In this document: in pieces, positions 30,031 through 38,749 of the stretch
Layout of the letters: every line of letters begins with the position of its first letter
How positions within the stretch are numbered: position 1 is the stretch's first letter
DNA from: F23-B02 sp045599385
GTDB lineage: Bacteria; Bacillota; Clostridia; Oscillospirales; Oscillospiraceae
Direction: 5' to 3'
Length of the DNA: 51,464 bases
Assembly: GCA_045599385.1 (NCBI GenBank)
Contig: JAZRVW010000005.1
Span: forward strand, 1-51,464
Position numbers and translations under genes: made by a program
The notes under the pieces: model-generated
Database searches by the model: none
The model's input: the letters and a program-made list of their open reading frames with translations, nothing else
What the model was told of the DNA's origin: nothing

Positions 30031-31620
30031 TCAAAGCTCCTCGAAAATCTTTACGCCCTTTGTGTTTATCCAGCGGTTTATGAGCCTTGTGGCAACCACA
30101 AAGACGGCGGCGAAAATCGCAATATAGGTAAGGCCGTCAAGCTTATCCATGAGCAGATAGGCGCCGAAGCCCATAACTGCGGCTACGGCCCAGCCGCCGA
30201 AAATCATTACCAGTGCCGCCATGCTCTGCTTTACGGGAACGGCCTCGTTTGTCCAGGTCAGATTGGGCTTTTTGAGGTTCAGCGCAAGTCCTGCGGAGGC
30301 GGAGAACATGACATAAAGCACAACCGTCAGCACAACGAAAACCGCGGTGGAAAAATCAAGTCTGAACGCATAGGAAACTGCGGCGGAAAGCAGTACGGCG
30401 GGAGGCAGGGTTATTGCCCAATGCACCTTGATTTTTGCCTCAAGCACCGTCTGCGCGGGTACGGGCATGGACTGGGCGATCCAGATATTCTTGCCCTCAA
30501 GGGAAACAGAGGGTGCAGTGATGTCGTTCATTGCGGCGCAGAGAATGGGTATTCCCACCGCCAGCACGGGAATGAATATTTCGTACCCCGTAAGCAGTAT
30601 AAGCAGGAACGAAATCTCTTTGCGGTAAATGAGGATTGCCACCGCCGCAACCAGCATGAAAACGCTGCCAAGCGCGGTGTTCAGCATATAGTTTGCGCTG
30701 GAGGTGAAGCGCTTCATTTCCTTGCGGAAAAAGGCCTTGGAAGCGCTTGCCTCCTTGACGGTTTTTTCCCTGTAGACCTTCTTTGCGGAGGCCTCTTTTT
30801 TTGTCGTAATCTTTACAAAGGTTTTGGACAGAATGAGCCACGTCAGCGCAAAGAGCGCCAACACCATGAGCATGAACAGAAGCATGCTCAGCACATCGCC
30901 TTCACCCGCCATACCCATGAGGTAGAAGGGATACAGCCAGGTTTTTACTGTTTCGCCCACGGCATCGCTGTTGACCATAAGGTTTTCGATTATGCTGTAG
31001 GACTGGGAGAAGAAATAGTAATATGCCGCGAAGAAAACGAGGGCGAAAAGAACCGTGAGAAAGCTCTTGTTTTTGAACTTCGATGCCAGCAGCGCCACTA
31101 TCCAGCCCAGGAAGCAGGTCAGCACAACAATGAGAACCGCTATAACAAAGAACAGCAGAACGGAGAAAACCGCGCCCGTCACGCTTACGCCGCCTTCAAT
31201 AAAGCGCACGGCGATTGCGGGGATAAACACTATTGCCTCATACATGAGCGCCATGAGCGCCACGCCGAAAAGACGCACCAGCAGAATATTGGAAGGGGGT
31301 ATGGGCATGGACAGCAGAAGCTCGTTGTCCTTTGCGTGATACATTCCCGCGTAGGTGTTGAAAACGCTGCCGAAAACGCCCATGAGAACCGCGGTTATGC
31401 CCGTGAGGGAATAATAAAGCCAGGCGTTTCCCGTGTGCAGCAGGGGCGCGAAGGCTCCGCACATGACGTAGAACGCCGCGGCGAGAAACAGCATCAGCAA
31501 TGCGTACAGAGCGATGGTTGAAATCACCTTGCCCTTTGTGCGAAGCTGACCCGTTTTTTTATCCTGAAAATAAAATGTGTTCAGCTCAAGAAACTGCTTT
31601 TTGAATAAGGCTTTCAGCAT
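30031..31620 (-). CDS. Large ABC-type permease (about 12 helices)
   Basis: This 529-residue polytopic protein begins with KALFKKQFLELNTFYFQDKKTGQLRTKGK and shows around twelve hydrophobic helices in two halves. Motifs SVFNTYAGMYHAKDNELLLSMPIPP (about 85-109) and TAPSVSLEGKNIWIAQSMPVPAQ (about 370-392) mark a large putative ABC exporter permease of the PF16949-like type. The ATPase lies 2 bases upstream in the operon. A long basic loop (KEASAKKVYREKTVKEASASKAFFRKEMKRF) separates the halves. Substrate unknown. Confidence 0.85.
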   Translation of the reverse strand: MLKALFKKQFLELNTFYFQDKKTGQLRTKGKVISTIALYALLMLFLAAAFYVMCGAFAPLLHTGNAWLYYSLTGITAVLMGVFGSVFNTYAGMYHAKDNELLLSMPIPPSNILLVRLFGVALMALMYEAIVFIPAIAVRFIEGGVSVTGAVFSVLLFFVIAVLIVVLTCFLGWIVALLASKFKNKSFLTVLFALVFFAAYYYFFSQSYSIIENLMVNSDAVGETVKTWLYPFYLMGMAGEGDVLSMLLFMLMVLALFALTWLILSKTFVKITTKKEASAKKVYREKTVKEASASKAFFRKEMKRFTSSANYMLNTALGSVFMLVAAVAILIYRKEISFLLILLTGYEIFIPVLAVGIPILCAAMNDITAPSVSLEGKNIWIAQSMPVPAQTVLEAKIKVHWAITLPPAVLLSAAVSYAFRLDFSTAVFVVLTVVLYVMFSASAGLALNLKKPNLTWTNEAVPVKQSMAALVMIFGGWAVAAVMGFGAYLLMDKLDGLTYIAIFAAVFVVATRLINRWINTKGVKIFEEL

Positions 31621-31622
31621 AA

Positions 31623-32327
31623 TTATTCCTCCAGCTCAAGAAAAACGGCTTCAAGAGATTCGTCGCCCCTGACCTCCTCCATTGTGCCGGATTTGATGAG
31701 TCTGCCACCCTTGATGATGGCAACCTTGTCGCAGAGCTTTTCCGCAACCTCAAGCACATGGGTGGAGAAGAAAATCGCACAGCCTCTGTCGCACATTTCG
31801 CGCATAATGCCCTTGAGAATATGGGCGGCCTTAGGGTCAAGACCAACAAAGGGCTCGTCCATGATGATGAGCTTCGGCTCGTGGATAAGGGCAGAGATGA
31901 CCGCCAGCTTCTGCTTCATGCCGTGGGAGTAGGCCGAAAGGGGCTGGGCAAGGTCGTCTGTGATTTCGAAGACGTCCGCATACCTGCGTATGCGCTCTGC
32001 GCGCACCTCCGCGGTAACGCCGAAAATATCAGCTACGAAATTCAGATACTGGATACCCGTCATAAATTCGTAAAGGTCGGGGTTGTCGGGGATATAGGCA
32101 AGCATTTTCTTGCACTCGAGGGGCTTTTCCCTGATTGAAACGCCGTCTATGTAAATCTCGCCCTCATCGAAATTGAGTATGCCCACAACGGATTTCAGCG
32201 TGGTGGTTTTGCCCGCTCCGTTGTGACCGATGAAGCCGTATATTTCGCCCGGGGCAATGTGGAGAGTCAGGTCGTCAACGGCCTTTACATCACCGTATTT
32301 TTTTGTAAGGTTTTCTATTCTGAGCAT
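31623..32327 (-). CDS. ABC transporter ATP-binding protein
   Basis: This 234-residue ATPase has Walker A GHNGAGKT, signature YSHGMKQKL, Walker B LIIMDEPFVGLDP with the catalytic glutamate, and the H-switch FSTHVLEVA. It is the minimal length for the family, without a C-terminal extension. It pairs with the large permease downstream. A one-base overlap (TAATG) with the gene upstream implies coupling. Confidence 0.93.
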   Translation of the reverse strand: MLRIENLTKKYGDVKAVDDLTLHIAPGEIYGFIGHNGAGKTTTLKSVVGILNFDEGEIYIDGVSIREKPLECKKMLAYIPDNPDLYEFMTGIQYLNFVADIFGVTAEVRAERIRRYADVFEITDDLAQPLSAYSHGMKQKLAVISALIHEPKLIIMDEPFVGLDPKAAHILKGIMREMCDRGCAIFFSTHVLEVAEKLCDKVAIIKGGRLIKSGTMEEVRGDESLEAVFLELEE

Positions 32328-32854
32328 TATTCAAACTCCTTTCCTGCGTCCGAAATATCGGCGCCGTATTTAAACACTGCCGCCGCCGCAAACAGCACAA
32401 GCGCCAGTGTTATATCAATTTTGAAGCCTATCTCGCCGCCTATTCCTGCGGCGCTGTCTATTATCGAGCATATCAAATCCGCCGCAATGGGAAGGGCAAG
32501 CGTCAGTATTGCGAGGATGTTTGTCTTTTTCGCAAAGCTGTAAGTGAAGGGGGTGCCGCTTTCCAGCTCCTCTTTGAGATATTTCACGGCAATGCAGAGA
32601 AGTGCAATTGCAAAGCCAAGCTCAACAAGTCCGCAGACTGCCGTAAGGCGTATGTTTTCAACGTCAAGCCCGTCTGCATCAAACAGACCGTTTATGCTGA
32701 CCTCTCCGATGCTTGCGAGCTTGCCCGCAACCGCATCGCCAAGCGCCGCAACCGCCCCAAGCAATACCGCGCCCACAATGCACAGAACAAGGAAAATCGT
32801 GCAGATTATTTTAAATGCCTTCGCCCATTTCTGAACGGTTTCGAGAGATTTCAT
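32327..32854 (-). CDS. Four-helix membrane protein, first gene of the ABC operon
   Basis: This 175-residue protein has four hydrophobic helices (about 15-40, 72-92, 108-130, 142-160). The phrase LKEELESGTPFTYSFAKK between helices 2 and 3 is reminiscent of small DUF2975-like membrane proteins of Firmicutes. No function is known. Coupled to the ABC ATPase by a one-base overlap, it may be an accessory subunit of the exporter. Confidence 0.6.
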   Translation of the reverse strand: MKSLETVQKWAKAFKIICTIFLVLCIVGAVLLGAVAALGDAVAGKLASIGEVSINGLFDADGLDVENIRLTAVCGLVELGFAIALLCIAVKYLKEELESGTPFTYSFAKKTNILAILTLALPIAADLICSIIDSAAGIGGEIGFKIDITLALVLFAAAAVFKYGADISDAGKEFE

Positions 32855-32888
32855 TTTTTCTCCTTTCGTGTTCGTAGTATATCAGGGT

Positions 32889-32928
32889 GCAAAAGAGCCG
32901 CTTCGGTTTTACGAAACAGCTCTTTTGC
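32889..32928 (-). terminator. Terminator of the thyA-folA-lipoprotein operon
   Basis: Arms gcaaaagagc and gctcttttgc (32889-32898/32919-32928) enclose an inner ttcg/cgaa pair, directly downstream of the lipoprotein gene. Confidence 0.7.
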
Positions 32929-32932
32929 ATTT

Positions 32933-33544
32933 TCAGCTTTTATCAAGAAGATACAGCACAACGGTGTTGGTCTTTGAATCTGCATCGCTGCCGTCGCCGT
33001 GGACATAGGTTACAAGCAGCTCGGTACCGTCCTCGCTGAGCTCCGTACCTATAACGGTAATCTGCCAGGAGGTGCTGTCAACCTCTGCCTTATAGCAGTA
33101 TCCGTTTCTGTTGAAAATATCCTGAATGACGAAGTAATGGCCGTTGTCATAATCGTTGCTTGCAACAAAAACGCCGTTATCCCAGAAGGCGTTTTTGAAG
33201 GAGCGTGAGGTTACGCCCTTCCGAATATCGTAGTAGCGGCTGAAGCTGTGACCGTCGGCGGTGAAGCGCACGCCCACAAGGTCCTTGTTGATAAGCGCAA
33301 CGCGGGGCTCCTCGGTGCAGAGCGCGTTTTCCATAACCTTGCCGTTATTGTCGGTAATCACATAATTATACTTGACAACTCCGTCCTTTCCCGTAAGCTT
33401 CGTCAGGGTGAAGTTGGGGTTGTCAATAAGAATTTCGCCCTCATTTTTCTGATTTTCCTCTCCCTTGACAGGAGGGTTGTCGCTGCACGCACAAAGCGCA
33501 AAAACCGCGGCGATAATGCAGATCAATGCAACAAATCTTTTCAT
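32933..33544 (-). CDS. Lipoprotein of unknown function
   Basis: The 203-residue protein has a signal peptide MKRFVALICIIAAVFALCACS with a lipobox ending at the second Cys (LCA-C), so it should be lipid-anchored outside the membrane. The mature part starts with a charged linker (NQKNEGE) and is beta-rich, with repeated YNYVITDNNGK and FVIQDIFNRNG strands; no family is recognised. ATG 33544 overlaps the folA stop (ATGA), hence coupled translation; a longer upstream reading would destroy the signal peptide. Confidence 0.75.
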   Translation of the reverse strand: MKRFVALICIIAAVFALCACSDNPPVKGEENQKNEGEILIDNPNFTLTKLTGKDGVVKYNYVITDNNGKVMENALCTEEPRVALINKDLVGVRFTADGHSFSRYYDIRKGVTSRSFKNAFWDNGVFVASNDYDNGHYFVIQDIFNRNGYCYKAEVDSTSWQITVIGTELSEDGTELLVTYVHGDGSDADSKTNTVVLYLLDKS

Positions 33545-34026
33545 TCTGCTTTCTTCCTTTCGTAGCATAAAAAGCGGTAGGCAAGACCGTCCTCCCAAAG
33601 CTCTCCGCTGTCCTCGGTGATGCGCCACTCGGGACTCTCGTCAAGGTTGGGGAAAAATGCGTCGGATTCGGGTTTGACATCAAGCTTCGTAACATAGACT
33701 CTGTCCATATAGGGATAGAAATCGCGGAACACGCTCGCTCCGCCGAGAATCATGCAGGGCTCGTCTCCCGCAAGGGCGACGGCCTCCGCTGTGCTGTGGG
33801 CAAGCTCTGCTCCCTCGATTTCGATATTCTGCCTCGTTACGACAATGTTGCGGCGGTTTTTAAGCGGTCTGCCGCCGGGGAAATCCGCAAGGGTTCTGCG
33901 GCCCACGATTACGGTTTTTCCTCTCGTGTGCTCCACAAAATGCGCCCTGTCGGCCTTCAGCACAATCTGCTGTGTGCCGTTTGCGCCGATGCCCCAGTCG
34001 GAAAAAACTGCGACTATTGCGTCCAT
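33541..34026 (-). CDS. folA: Dihydrofolate reductase
   Basis: This 161-residue enzyme reduces dihydrofolate to tetrahydrofolate with NADPH. Family motifs are AVFSDWGIGANGTQ at the N-terminus (in place of the common I-G-x-x-G-x-L-P-W), the NADPH-binding KTVIVGRRTLADFPGGRPL, and MILGGASVFRDFYP, with DVKPESDAFFP in the C-terminal half. The usual catalytic acid (D/E near residue 27) falls where the sequence reads LKADRAHF; AD supplies an aspartate. The loop WGIGANGTQQIVL departs from the standard G-x-L-P-W, typical of some Clostridia. It sits 27 bases after thyA, forming the expected thymidylate cycle pair. Confidence 0.88.
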   Translation of the reverse strand: MDAIVAVFSDWGIGANGTQQIVLKADRAHFVEHTRGKTVIVGRRTLADFPGGRPLKNRRNIVVTRQNIEIEGAELAHSTAEAVALAGDEPCMILGGASVFRDFYPYMDRVYVTKLDVKPESDAFFPNLDESPEWRITEDSGELWEDGLAYRFLCYERKKAE

Positions 34027-34053
34027 GGTATCATCTCGTTTCGGTATGTGTTT

Positions 34054-34884
34054 TTACACCGCAACAGGTATCTTCTTGTCGAAGGGATTTACCTCGTAGC
34101 CTTCCATTTTGAAGCTGTCGCGGGTGAATTTATAGAAGTCGTCCACGCTCTTGTCAATAATGAACTTCGGAGCGGGCTTCGGCTCGTTTGTGATTATCTC
34201 CTCAATGAGAGGAATATGGCGGTCATAGATATGCGCGTCGGCAATGACGTGGACAAGCTCGCCGGGCTCAAGTCCCGCCACCTGCGCCATCATGCAGGTG
34301 AGAACGGCATACTGAACAACGTTCCAGTTGTTTGCCGCAAGCATATCCTGGGAGCGCTGATTGAGAATTGCGTTGAGCTTATTGCCGCTTACGTTGAAGG
34401 TCATGGAGTAGGCGCAGGGATAAAGCGCCATTTCGGAAAGGTCGGCGTGATTGTAAATGTTTGTCATGATGCGGCGTGAAGCGGGATTGTGCTTCAGGTC
34501 GTAGATAACGCGGTCAACCTGGTCCATGTCGCCTTCCTTGTAGTGATGCTTCACGCCCAGCTGATAGCCGTAGGCCTTGCCGATTGAGCCCGTTTCGTCT
34601 GCCCATGCGTCCCACACGCGAGCGCGCAGGTCATTGACATTGTTGCTTTTTGCCTGCCATATCCACAGAAGCTCGTCAATTGCGCTCTTCCAGTAGGTGC
34701 GGCGTATGGTGAGAATGGGAAACTCCTCCGCAATGTTATAGCGGTTTACTATGCCGAATTTTTTAACGGTGTGGGCAGGTGTGCCGTCGTCCCAGCGGGG
34801 ACGCACGTCAAGGTCGGTATCCCACACGCCGTTTTCAATTATATCTTTACAATTCTGAATGAATATTTCGTCTGCTCTGCTCAT
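34054..34884 (-). CDS. thyA: Thymidylate synthase ThyA
   Basis: This 276-residue enzyme methylates dUMP to dTMP using methylene-tetrahydrofolate. Visible motifs are the N-terminal DVRPRWDDGTPAHTVKKFG, TYWKSAIDELLW, and SRRIMTNIYNHADL (phosphate arginines). The active cysteine is in ALYPCAYSMTF, then QRSQDMLAANNWNVVQY and the C-terminal HIYDRHIPLIEE. The residue after the catalytic cysteine is Ala where most ThyA proteins have His (P-C-H). GGAGG lies 9 bases before ATG 34884. Tetrahydrofolate recycling would be done by the folA product next door. Confidence 0.95.
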   Translation of the reverse strand: MSRADEIFIQNCKDIIENGVWDTDLDVRPRWDDGTPAHTVKKFGIVNRYNIAEEFPILTIRRTYWKSAIDELLWIWQAKSNNVNDLRARVWDAWADETGSIGKAYGYQLGVKHHYKEGDMDQVDRVIYDLKHNPASRRIMTNIYNHADLSEMALYPCAYSMTFNVSGNKLNAILNQRSQDMLAANNWNVVQYAVLTCMMAQVAGLEPGELVHVIADAHIYDRHIPLIEEIITNEPKPAPKFIIDKSVDDFYKFTRDSFKMEGYEVNPFDKKIPVAV

Positions 34885-34984
34885 GGGAAAACCTCCGCAC
34901 ATTTATTCAGTTTATTTTAACACAAGCACCCCTTCAAGTGCAACAGCATAATATGTGTGGAATGCAGGAAAAAGGAGTGGTGCA

Positions 34985-35824
34985 GTGAAGTATCTCATTG
35001 CAGGCGGCGATGAGCGCATGGTCTTTGCCGCCGAAGCTCTTGCAAAGGATAAGGCGGTTTCTGCTCTTTTCATGGAAAAGGCAGCTCTGCCCGAGTGCAT
35101 ACATAAGCTTTCCGCGCCGGAAAAAGCAGACTGCGTAATTCTGCCTCTGCCCGCTGAATCGGGAAAAGCGGGACATCTCAACGCGCCCTTTTCGGACAGC
35201 GGGACAATCGCCGAGGAGTTTCTCAATTCCCTGCCCGAAAACACCCTTGTCTGCGGCGGAAAGCTCAGCGGCAGACTTCGTCTTGCGGCGCAGAAAAAGA
35301 AGCTGCGTCTTGTGGATTACATGACGCGTCCCGAGCTTGTGACGGGCAACGCCGCCGTCACCGCCGAGGCCGCAGTCGCCCTGCTCATGCAGCGCACGGA
35401 CTATGCACTTTCCGGCAGGAGCGCCCTTGTCATCGGCTACGGCAGAATCGGCCGTATTCTGTCGGATAAGCTCGTTTCTCTCGGGCTTAAAACCCATGTC
35501 ATGTCGCGGAGCGCGGAATCGCGTGCAATGGCGGAGGCGCTGGGCTGTTTTTCCCTTTCCCCGACGGATATTCTGCCGCCGCTTGACATGGTGGTAAACA
35601 CCGCGCCTGCGTCCGTTCTGCAAACGCTTGACGGGCTGAGACCCCCGTGCCTTCTGCTTGAGCTTGCATCGGCTCCCGGCGGTCTTGATTTCGCCGAAGC
35701 GCAAAGGCTCGGTCTGCGCTGTTTTGCCGCGCCCGGACTGCCGGGAAAATACGCTCCGCGCACCGCAGGCACTCTCATTGCGGAGGCAGTCACAAACATT
35801 GTAAAGGAGTATGAAAATGAGTAA
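34985..35824 (+). CDS. dpaA: Dipicolinate synthase subunit A
   Basis: This 279-residue protein is the NAD(P)-dependent subunit of spore dipicolinate synthase, which makes the spore-core chelator from dihydrodipicolinate in the mother cell. It opens KYLIAGGDERM and has a second Rossmann nucleotide motif SALVIGYGRIGRILSDKL at about 147-164. The intermediate VDYMTRPELVTGNAAVTAEAA and the ending GLPGKYAPRTAGTLIAEAV match the family. The start is GTG 34985 with AAGGAG 9 bases upstream; ATG 34955 lacks a site. It overlaps dpaB by 8 bases. Confidence 0.95.
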   Translation: MKYLIAGGDERMVFAAEALAKDKAVSALFMEKAALPECIHKLSAPEKADCVILPLPAESGKAGHLNAPFSDSGTIAEEFLNSLPENTLVCGGKLSGRLRLAAQKKKLRLVDYMTRPELVTGNAAVTAEAAVALLMQRTDYALSGRSALVIGYGRIGRILSDKLVSLGLKTHVMSRSAESRAMAEALGCFSLSPTDILPPLDMVVNTAPASVLQTLDGLRPPCLLLELASAPGGLDFAEAQRLGLRCFAAPGLPGKYAPRTAGTLIAEAVTNIVKEYENE

Positions 35825-36386
35825 AATCCGTGTGGGGCTGGCGCTCTGCGGCTCCTACTGTACATACGGAAAGCTCTTCGCGGAGCTTCCGCTTCTTGCT
35901 GAAAAATACGACATCATTCCCATCATGAGCGACACCGCCGCGCACACCGACACGCGCTTCGGAAAGTCAGAGGACTTCAAGGGCAGGCTTGCTGCGCTCA
36001 CGGGTCACAAGGTCGTCGAAACAATCGCCGACGCAGAGCCTCTCGGTCCGTCGCTGCCCCTCGACGCTCTCGTCATCGCGCCCTGCACGGGCAACACCCT
36101 GGCAAAGCTTGCCGCGGGCATAACCGACAGCGCCGTCACCATGGCGGCAAAGGCCCATCTTCGCAACGGGAAGCCCCTTGTCATCGCCTTTTCCACAAAC
36201 GACGGACTTTCGGGCTCGGCAAAAAACATCGGTGAGCTTTTAAACCGCAAAAACTATTATTTCGTTCCCTTCAGGCAGGACGATTTTGCGAAAAAGCCCC
36301 GCTCTCTCGCCTCCGATTTTTCCCTTATGGGCGACACGCTGGAAGCCGCGCTAGAGGGAAAACAGCTTCAGCCCATAATTCTTTAA
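35817..36386 (+). CDS. dpaB: Dipicolinate synthase subunit B
   Basis: This 189-residue flavoprotein-like subunit has the DpaB signature. LALCGSYCTYG at about 9-19 is a phosphate-binding loop. VIAPCTGNTLAKLAAGITDSAVTMAAKAHLR at about 84-114 is typical of the flavin prenyltransferase/phosphopantothenoylcysteine decarboxylase fold. AFSTNDGLSGSAKNIGELLNRKNYYFVPFRQDD follows. AAGGAG lies 7 bases before ATG 35817. Adjacent dpaA supplies the other subunit. Confidence 0.95.
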   Translation: MSKIRVGLALCGSYCTYGKLFAELPLLAEKYDIIPIMSDTAAHTDTRFGKSEDFKGRLAALTGHKVVETIADAEPLGPSLPLDALVIAPCTGNTLAKLAAGITDSAVTMAAKAHLRNGKPLVIAFSTNDGLSGSAKNIGELLNRKNYYFVPFRQDDFAKKPRSLASDFSLMGDTLEAALEGKQLQPIIL

Positions 36387-36401
36387 AATCCGCCGCGCCT
36401 C

Positions 36402-36431
36402 TTGAAATGCCCGTGTCCTATATCATATAAT
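36402..36431 (+). promoter_or_regulatory. SigmaA promoter of the GH3 operon
   Basis: TTGAAA (36402-36407) and TATAAT (36426-36431) are spaced 18 bp. Confidence 0.7.
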
Positions 36432-36462
36432 AGACGCAAAGCATCTTTAAGGGGCGCGAAAC

Positions 36463-38748
36463 ATGAAAGACAATCTGAAAAAACTTCCCGAAAAAATGAG
36501 CATCGATGAAAAAATCGACTTCTGCGAGGGAAAGGATTACTGGCGCACAAGGGCGTTTCCGAAATACGATATTCCCTCTGTCATGATGAGCGACGGCCCT
36601 CACGGTCTGCGAAAGCAGCCCGAGGGTACGGACAATCTCGGCATCAACAAATCCGTTCCCGCCGTGTGCTTTCCCACGTCGGCGGCAACCGCTTGCAGCT
36701 GGGATACTGAGCTTATCTCCGAGGTGGCATGCGCCATCGGCGAGGAGGCGTGTGCAAACGGCGTTTCCCTTGTGCTCGGCCCGGGACTGAACATAAAGCG
36801 CAATCCCCTCTGCGGCAGAAACTTTGAGTATTTTTCCGAGGACCCGTACCTTTCGGGAAAGCTTGCCGCGGCCTACGTTCTCGGTCAGAAAAAGGGCGGT
36901 GCCGGAAGCTGCTTAAAGCACTTTTTCGCAAACTCCCAGGAGCTGAAGCGCTTTTCCTCAAACAGCGTTCTCGATGAGCGCACCATGCGGGAAATCTACC
37001 TAACGGGTTTTGAAATCGCGATTAAGGAAAGCAATCCCGCCGCGGTCATGTCAAGCTACAACATCGTAAACGGCGAGCACGTCGGCGACAGCAAAAAGCT
37101 CATTGATATTCTGCGTAAGGACTGGGGCTGGAACGGTCTTGTCGTTTCCGACTGGGGCGCAACAAACGACCGCGTGAAAGCCTTCAGAGCGGGCAGTGAC
37201 CTCATGATGCCCGGCGGCAGCCGTTACGGAAAGGCCGCCGTCAAGACCGCTTTGAAAAAGGGAGAGCTGAGCGAAGGCGACATAGACAAATGCGCACAGC
37301 GTGTGCTGAATTTTGTTCAGAGCTCAAAGGGCATCTCCCAGCGCCCCTGCGAAATGGAGGCTCACCATGCCCTTGCCGCAAAGGCCGCCGAGCAGAGCGC
37401 CGTTCTGCTTAAAAACAACGGCGCGCTGCCCATAAGCTCAAAGGCCTGCCTCATCGGTCACATGGCAAAGGAGCTTCGCTATCAGGGCGTGGGCTCAAGC
37501 CACATTAATCCATACAAGCTCACAAATCCTCTGGACTGCATGGACTGGCCCTTTGCCGAGGGCTGTACCGCCGAGGGCTACACAAACGACAGTCTCATAG
37601 CCGAGGCTTCAGAGCTTGCAAAGAGCGTGCGCACGCCCGTTGTTTTCGCGGGGCTTACGGATATTTTCGAGTCCGAGGGCTTTGACCGTGAGCACATGAG
37701 AATGCCCGAGGGTCACGTCCGCATGATTGAGGCCGTCGCCGAAGCAAATCCCAACACCGTTGTTGTGCTCATGTCGGGCTCGCCCGTGGAAATGCCCTGG
37801 CTGGACAAGGTTAACGCCGTGCTGTACATGGCGCTTCCGGGTGAAGCCGGCGGCGAGGCGATAAAGCGTCTGCTTACGGGAAAGTCAAACCCCTGCGGAA
37901 AGCTTGCGGAAACCTGGCCCCTGTCCTACGATGACGTTGTCACAAAGGATTTCTACGGCAAAGACGATGCGGAATACCGCGAGGGAATCTTCGTGGGCTA
38001 CCGCTATTATGAAAGCGCAGGGGTGCCCGTGCGCTTCCCCTTCGGCTACGGTCTGAGCTATACAAAGTTTGAGTATTCAAATCTTGTCTGCGACGGAAAA
38101 AGCGTTTCCGTCACGGTTAAAAATGTGGGCGAGGTTTACGGCGGCGAGGTGGTTCAGCTTTACGTTCTGCCCCGCGGAAGCGGCATCTTCCGTCCCGTCA
38201 AAGAGCTTAAGGGCTTCGCAAAGGTTTTCCTCATGCCCAATGAGGAAAAAACGGTTTCCATGCCCCTGGACGACAGAAGCTTTGCCGTCTGGAACGAGGG
38301 AAAATGGGTTGTTCCCGAGGGCGAATATACCCTCAGCGTCGGCGGTCTTGAGGTGAACTTCACACCCGAAAACACCGCAGCCGTAAGCACTCCCGAGGCG
38401 CTGAAAAACACCTGGTACGAGCAGCCTGAGGGAACTCCGAAGGCGGAGGAATGGCACCGCCTCATCGGATACAAATTCGAAAGCAAGCCCAAAGCTCAGG
38501 GCAGCTTTGACATGGACAGCAGCCTTGAGGAAATGGCGCCGTACTCATGGGGCGTGCGCCGTCTTTACAAGGCCACCGAGCTTGTCATGGGCTTTTCCCA
38601 CGGCGGACGGGACTACTCAAATCCCGCCTTCAAAATGATGATGAGCTGCGCGGTGGGAAGCTCCGTGCGCAACCTCATAATCTGCGGCGGCGTACCAGAA
38701 AAGCTGATTGAAATGCTGATAAAATCCGCAAACAAAAAGAGGAAATGA
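36463..38748 (+). CDS. Glycoside hydrolase family 3, probable beta-glucosidase
   Basis: This 761-residue retaining glycosidase has three recognisable domains. The first is a TIM-barrel (about 1-290) with SDGPHGLRKQ, the substrate-binding SCLKHFFANSQE, and the nucleophile Asp in GLVVSDWGATND. The second is an alpha/beta sandwich (about 305-520) with SAVLLKNNGALP. The third is a fibronectin-III-like C-terminal domain (about 540-640) with VQLYVLPRGSG and LKGFAKVFL. There is no signal peptide, so it is cytoplasmic and acts on imported oligosaccharides. A further 90 residues after the Fn3 domain, ending in a partly hydrophobic stretch, are not assigned. GGGGCG precedes ATG 36463. It is followed after one base by the next gene. 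Confidence 0.93.
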   Translation: MKDNLKKLPEKMSIDEKIDFCEGKDYWRTRAFPKYDIPSVMMSDGPHGLRKQPEGTDNLGINKSVPAVCFPTSAATACSWDTELISEVACAIGEEACANGVSLVLGPGLNIKRNPLCGRNFEYFSEDPYLSGKLAAAYVLGQKKGGAGSCLKHFFANSQELKRFSSNSVLDERTMREIYLTGFEIAIKESNPAAVMSSYNIVNGEHVGDSKKLIDILRKDWGWNGLVVSDWGATNDRVKAFRAGSDLMMPGGSRYGKAAVKTALKKGELSEGDIDKCAQRVLNFVQSSKGISQRPCEMEAHHALAAKAAEQSAVLLKNNGALPISSKACLIGHMAKELRYQGVGSSHINPYKLTNPLDCMDWPFAEGCTAEGYTNDSLIAEASELAKSVRTPVVFAGLTDIFESEGFDREHMRMPEGHVRMIEAVAEANPNTVVVLMSGSPVEMPWLDKVNAVLYMALPGEAGGEAIKRLLTGKSNPCGKLAETWPLSYDDVVTKDFYGKDDAEYREGIFVGYRYYESAGVPVRFPFGYGLSYTKFEYSNLVCDGKSVSVTVKNVGEVYGGEVVQLYVLPRGSGIFRPVKELKGFAKVFLMPNEEKTVSMPLDDRSFAVWNEGKWVVPEGEYTLSVGGLEVNFTPENTAAVSTPEALKNTWYEQPEGTPKAEEWHRLIGYKFESKPKAQGSFDMDSSLEEMAPYSWGVRRLYKATELVMGFSHGGRDYSNPAFKMMMSCAVGSSVRNLIICGGVPEKLIEMLIKSANKKRK

Positions 38749-38749
38749 C

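Noticed and set aside
29995..31521. Plus-strand frame of about 508 codons opposite the large permease
   Set aside because: It is rich in G, H and N as expected from reading hydrophobic codons in reverse. The minus strand encodes a proper polytopic permease.
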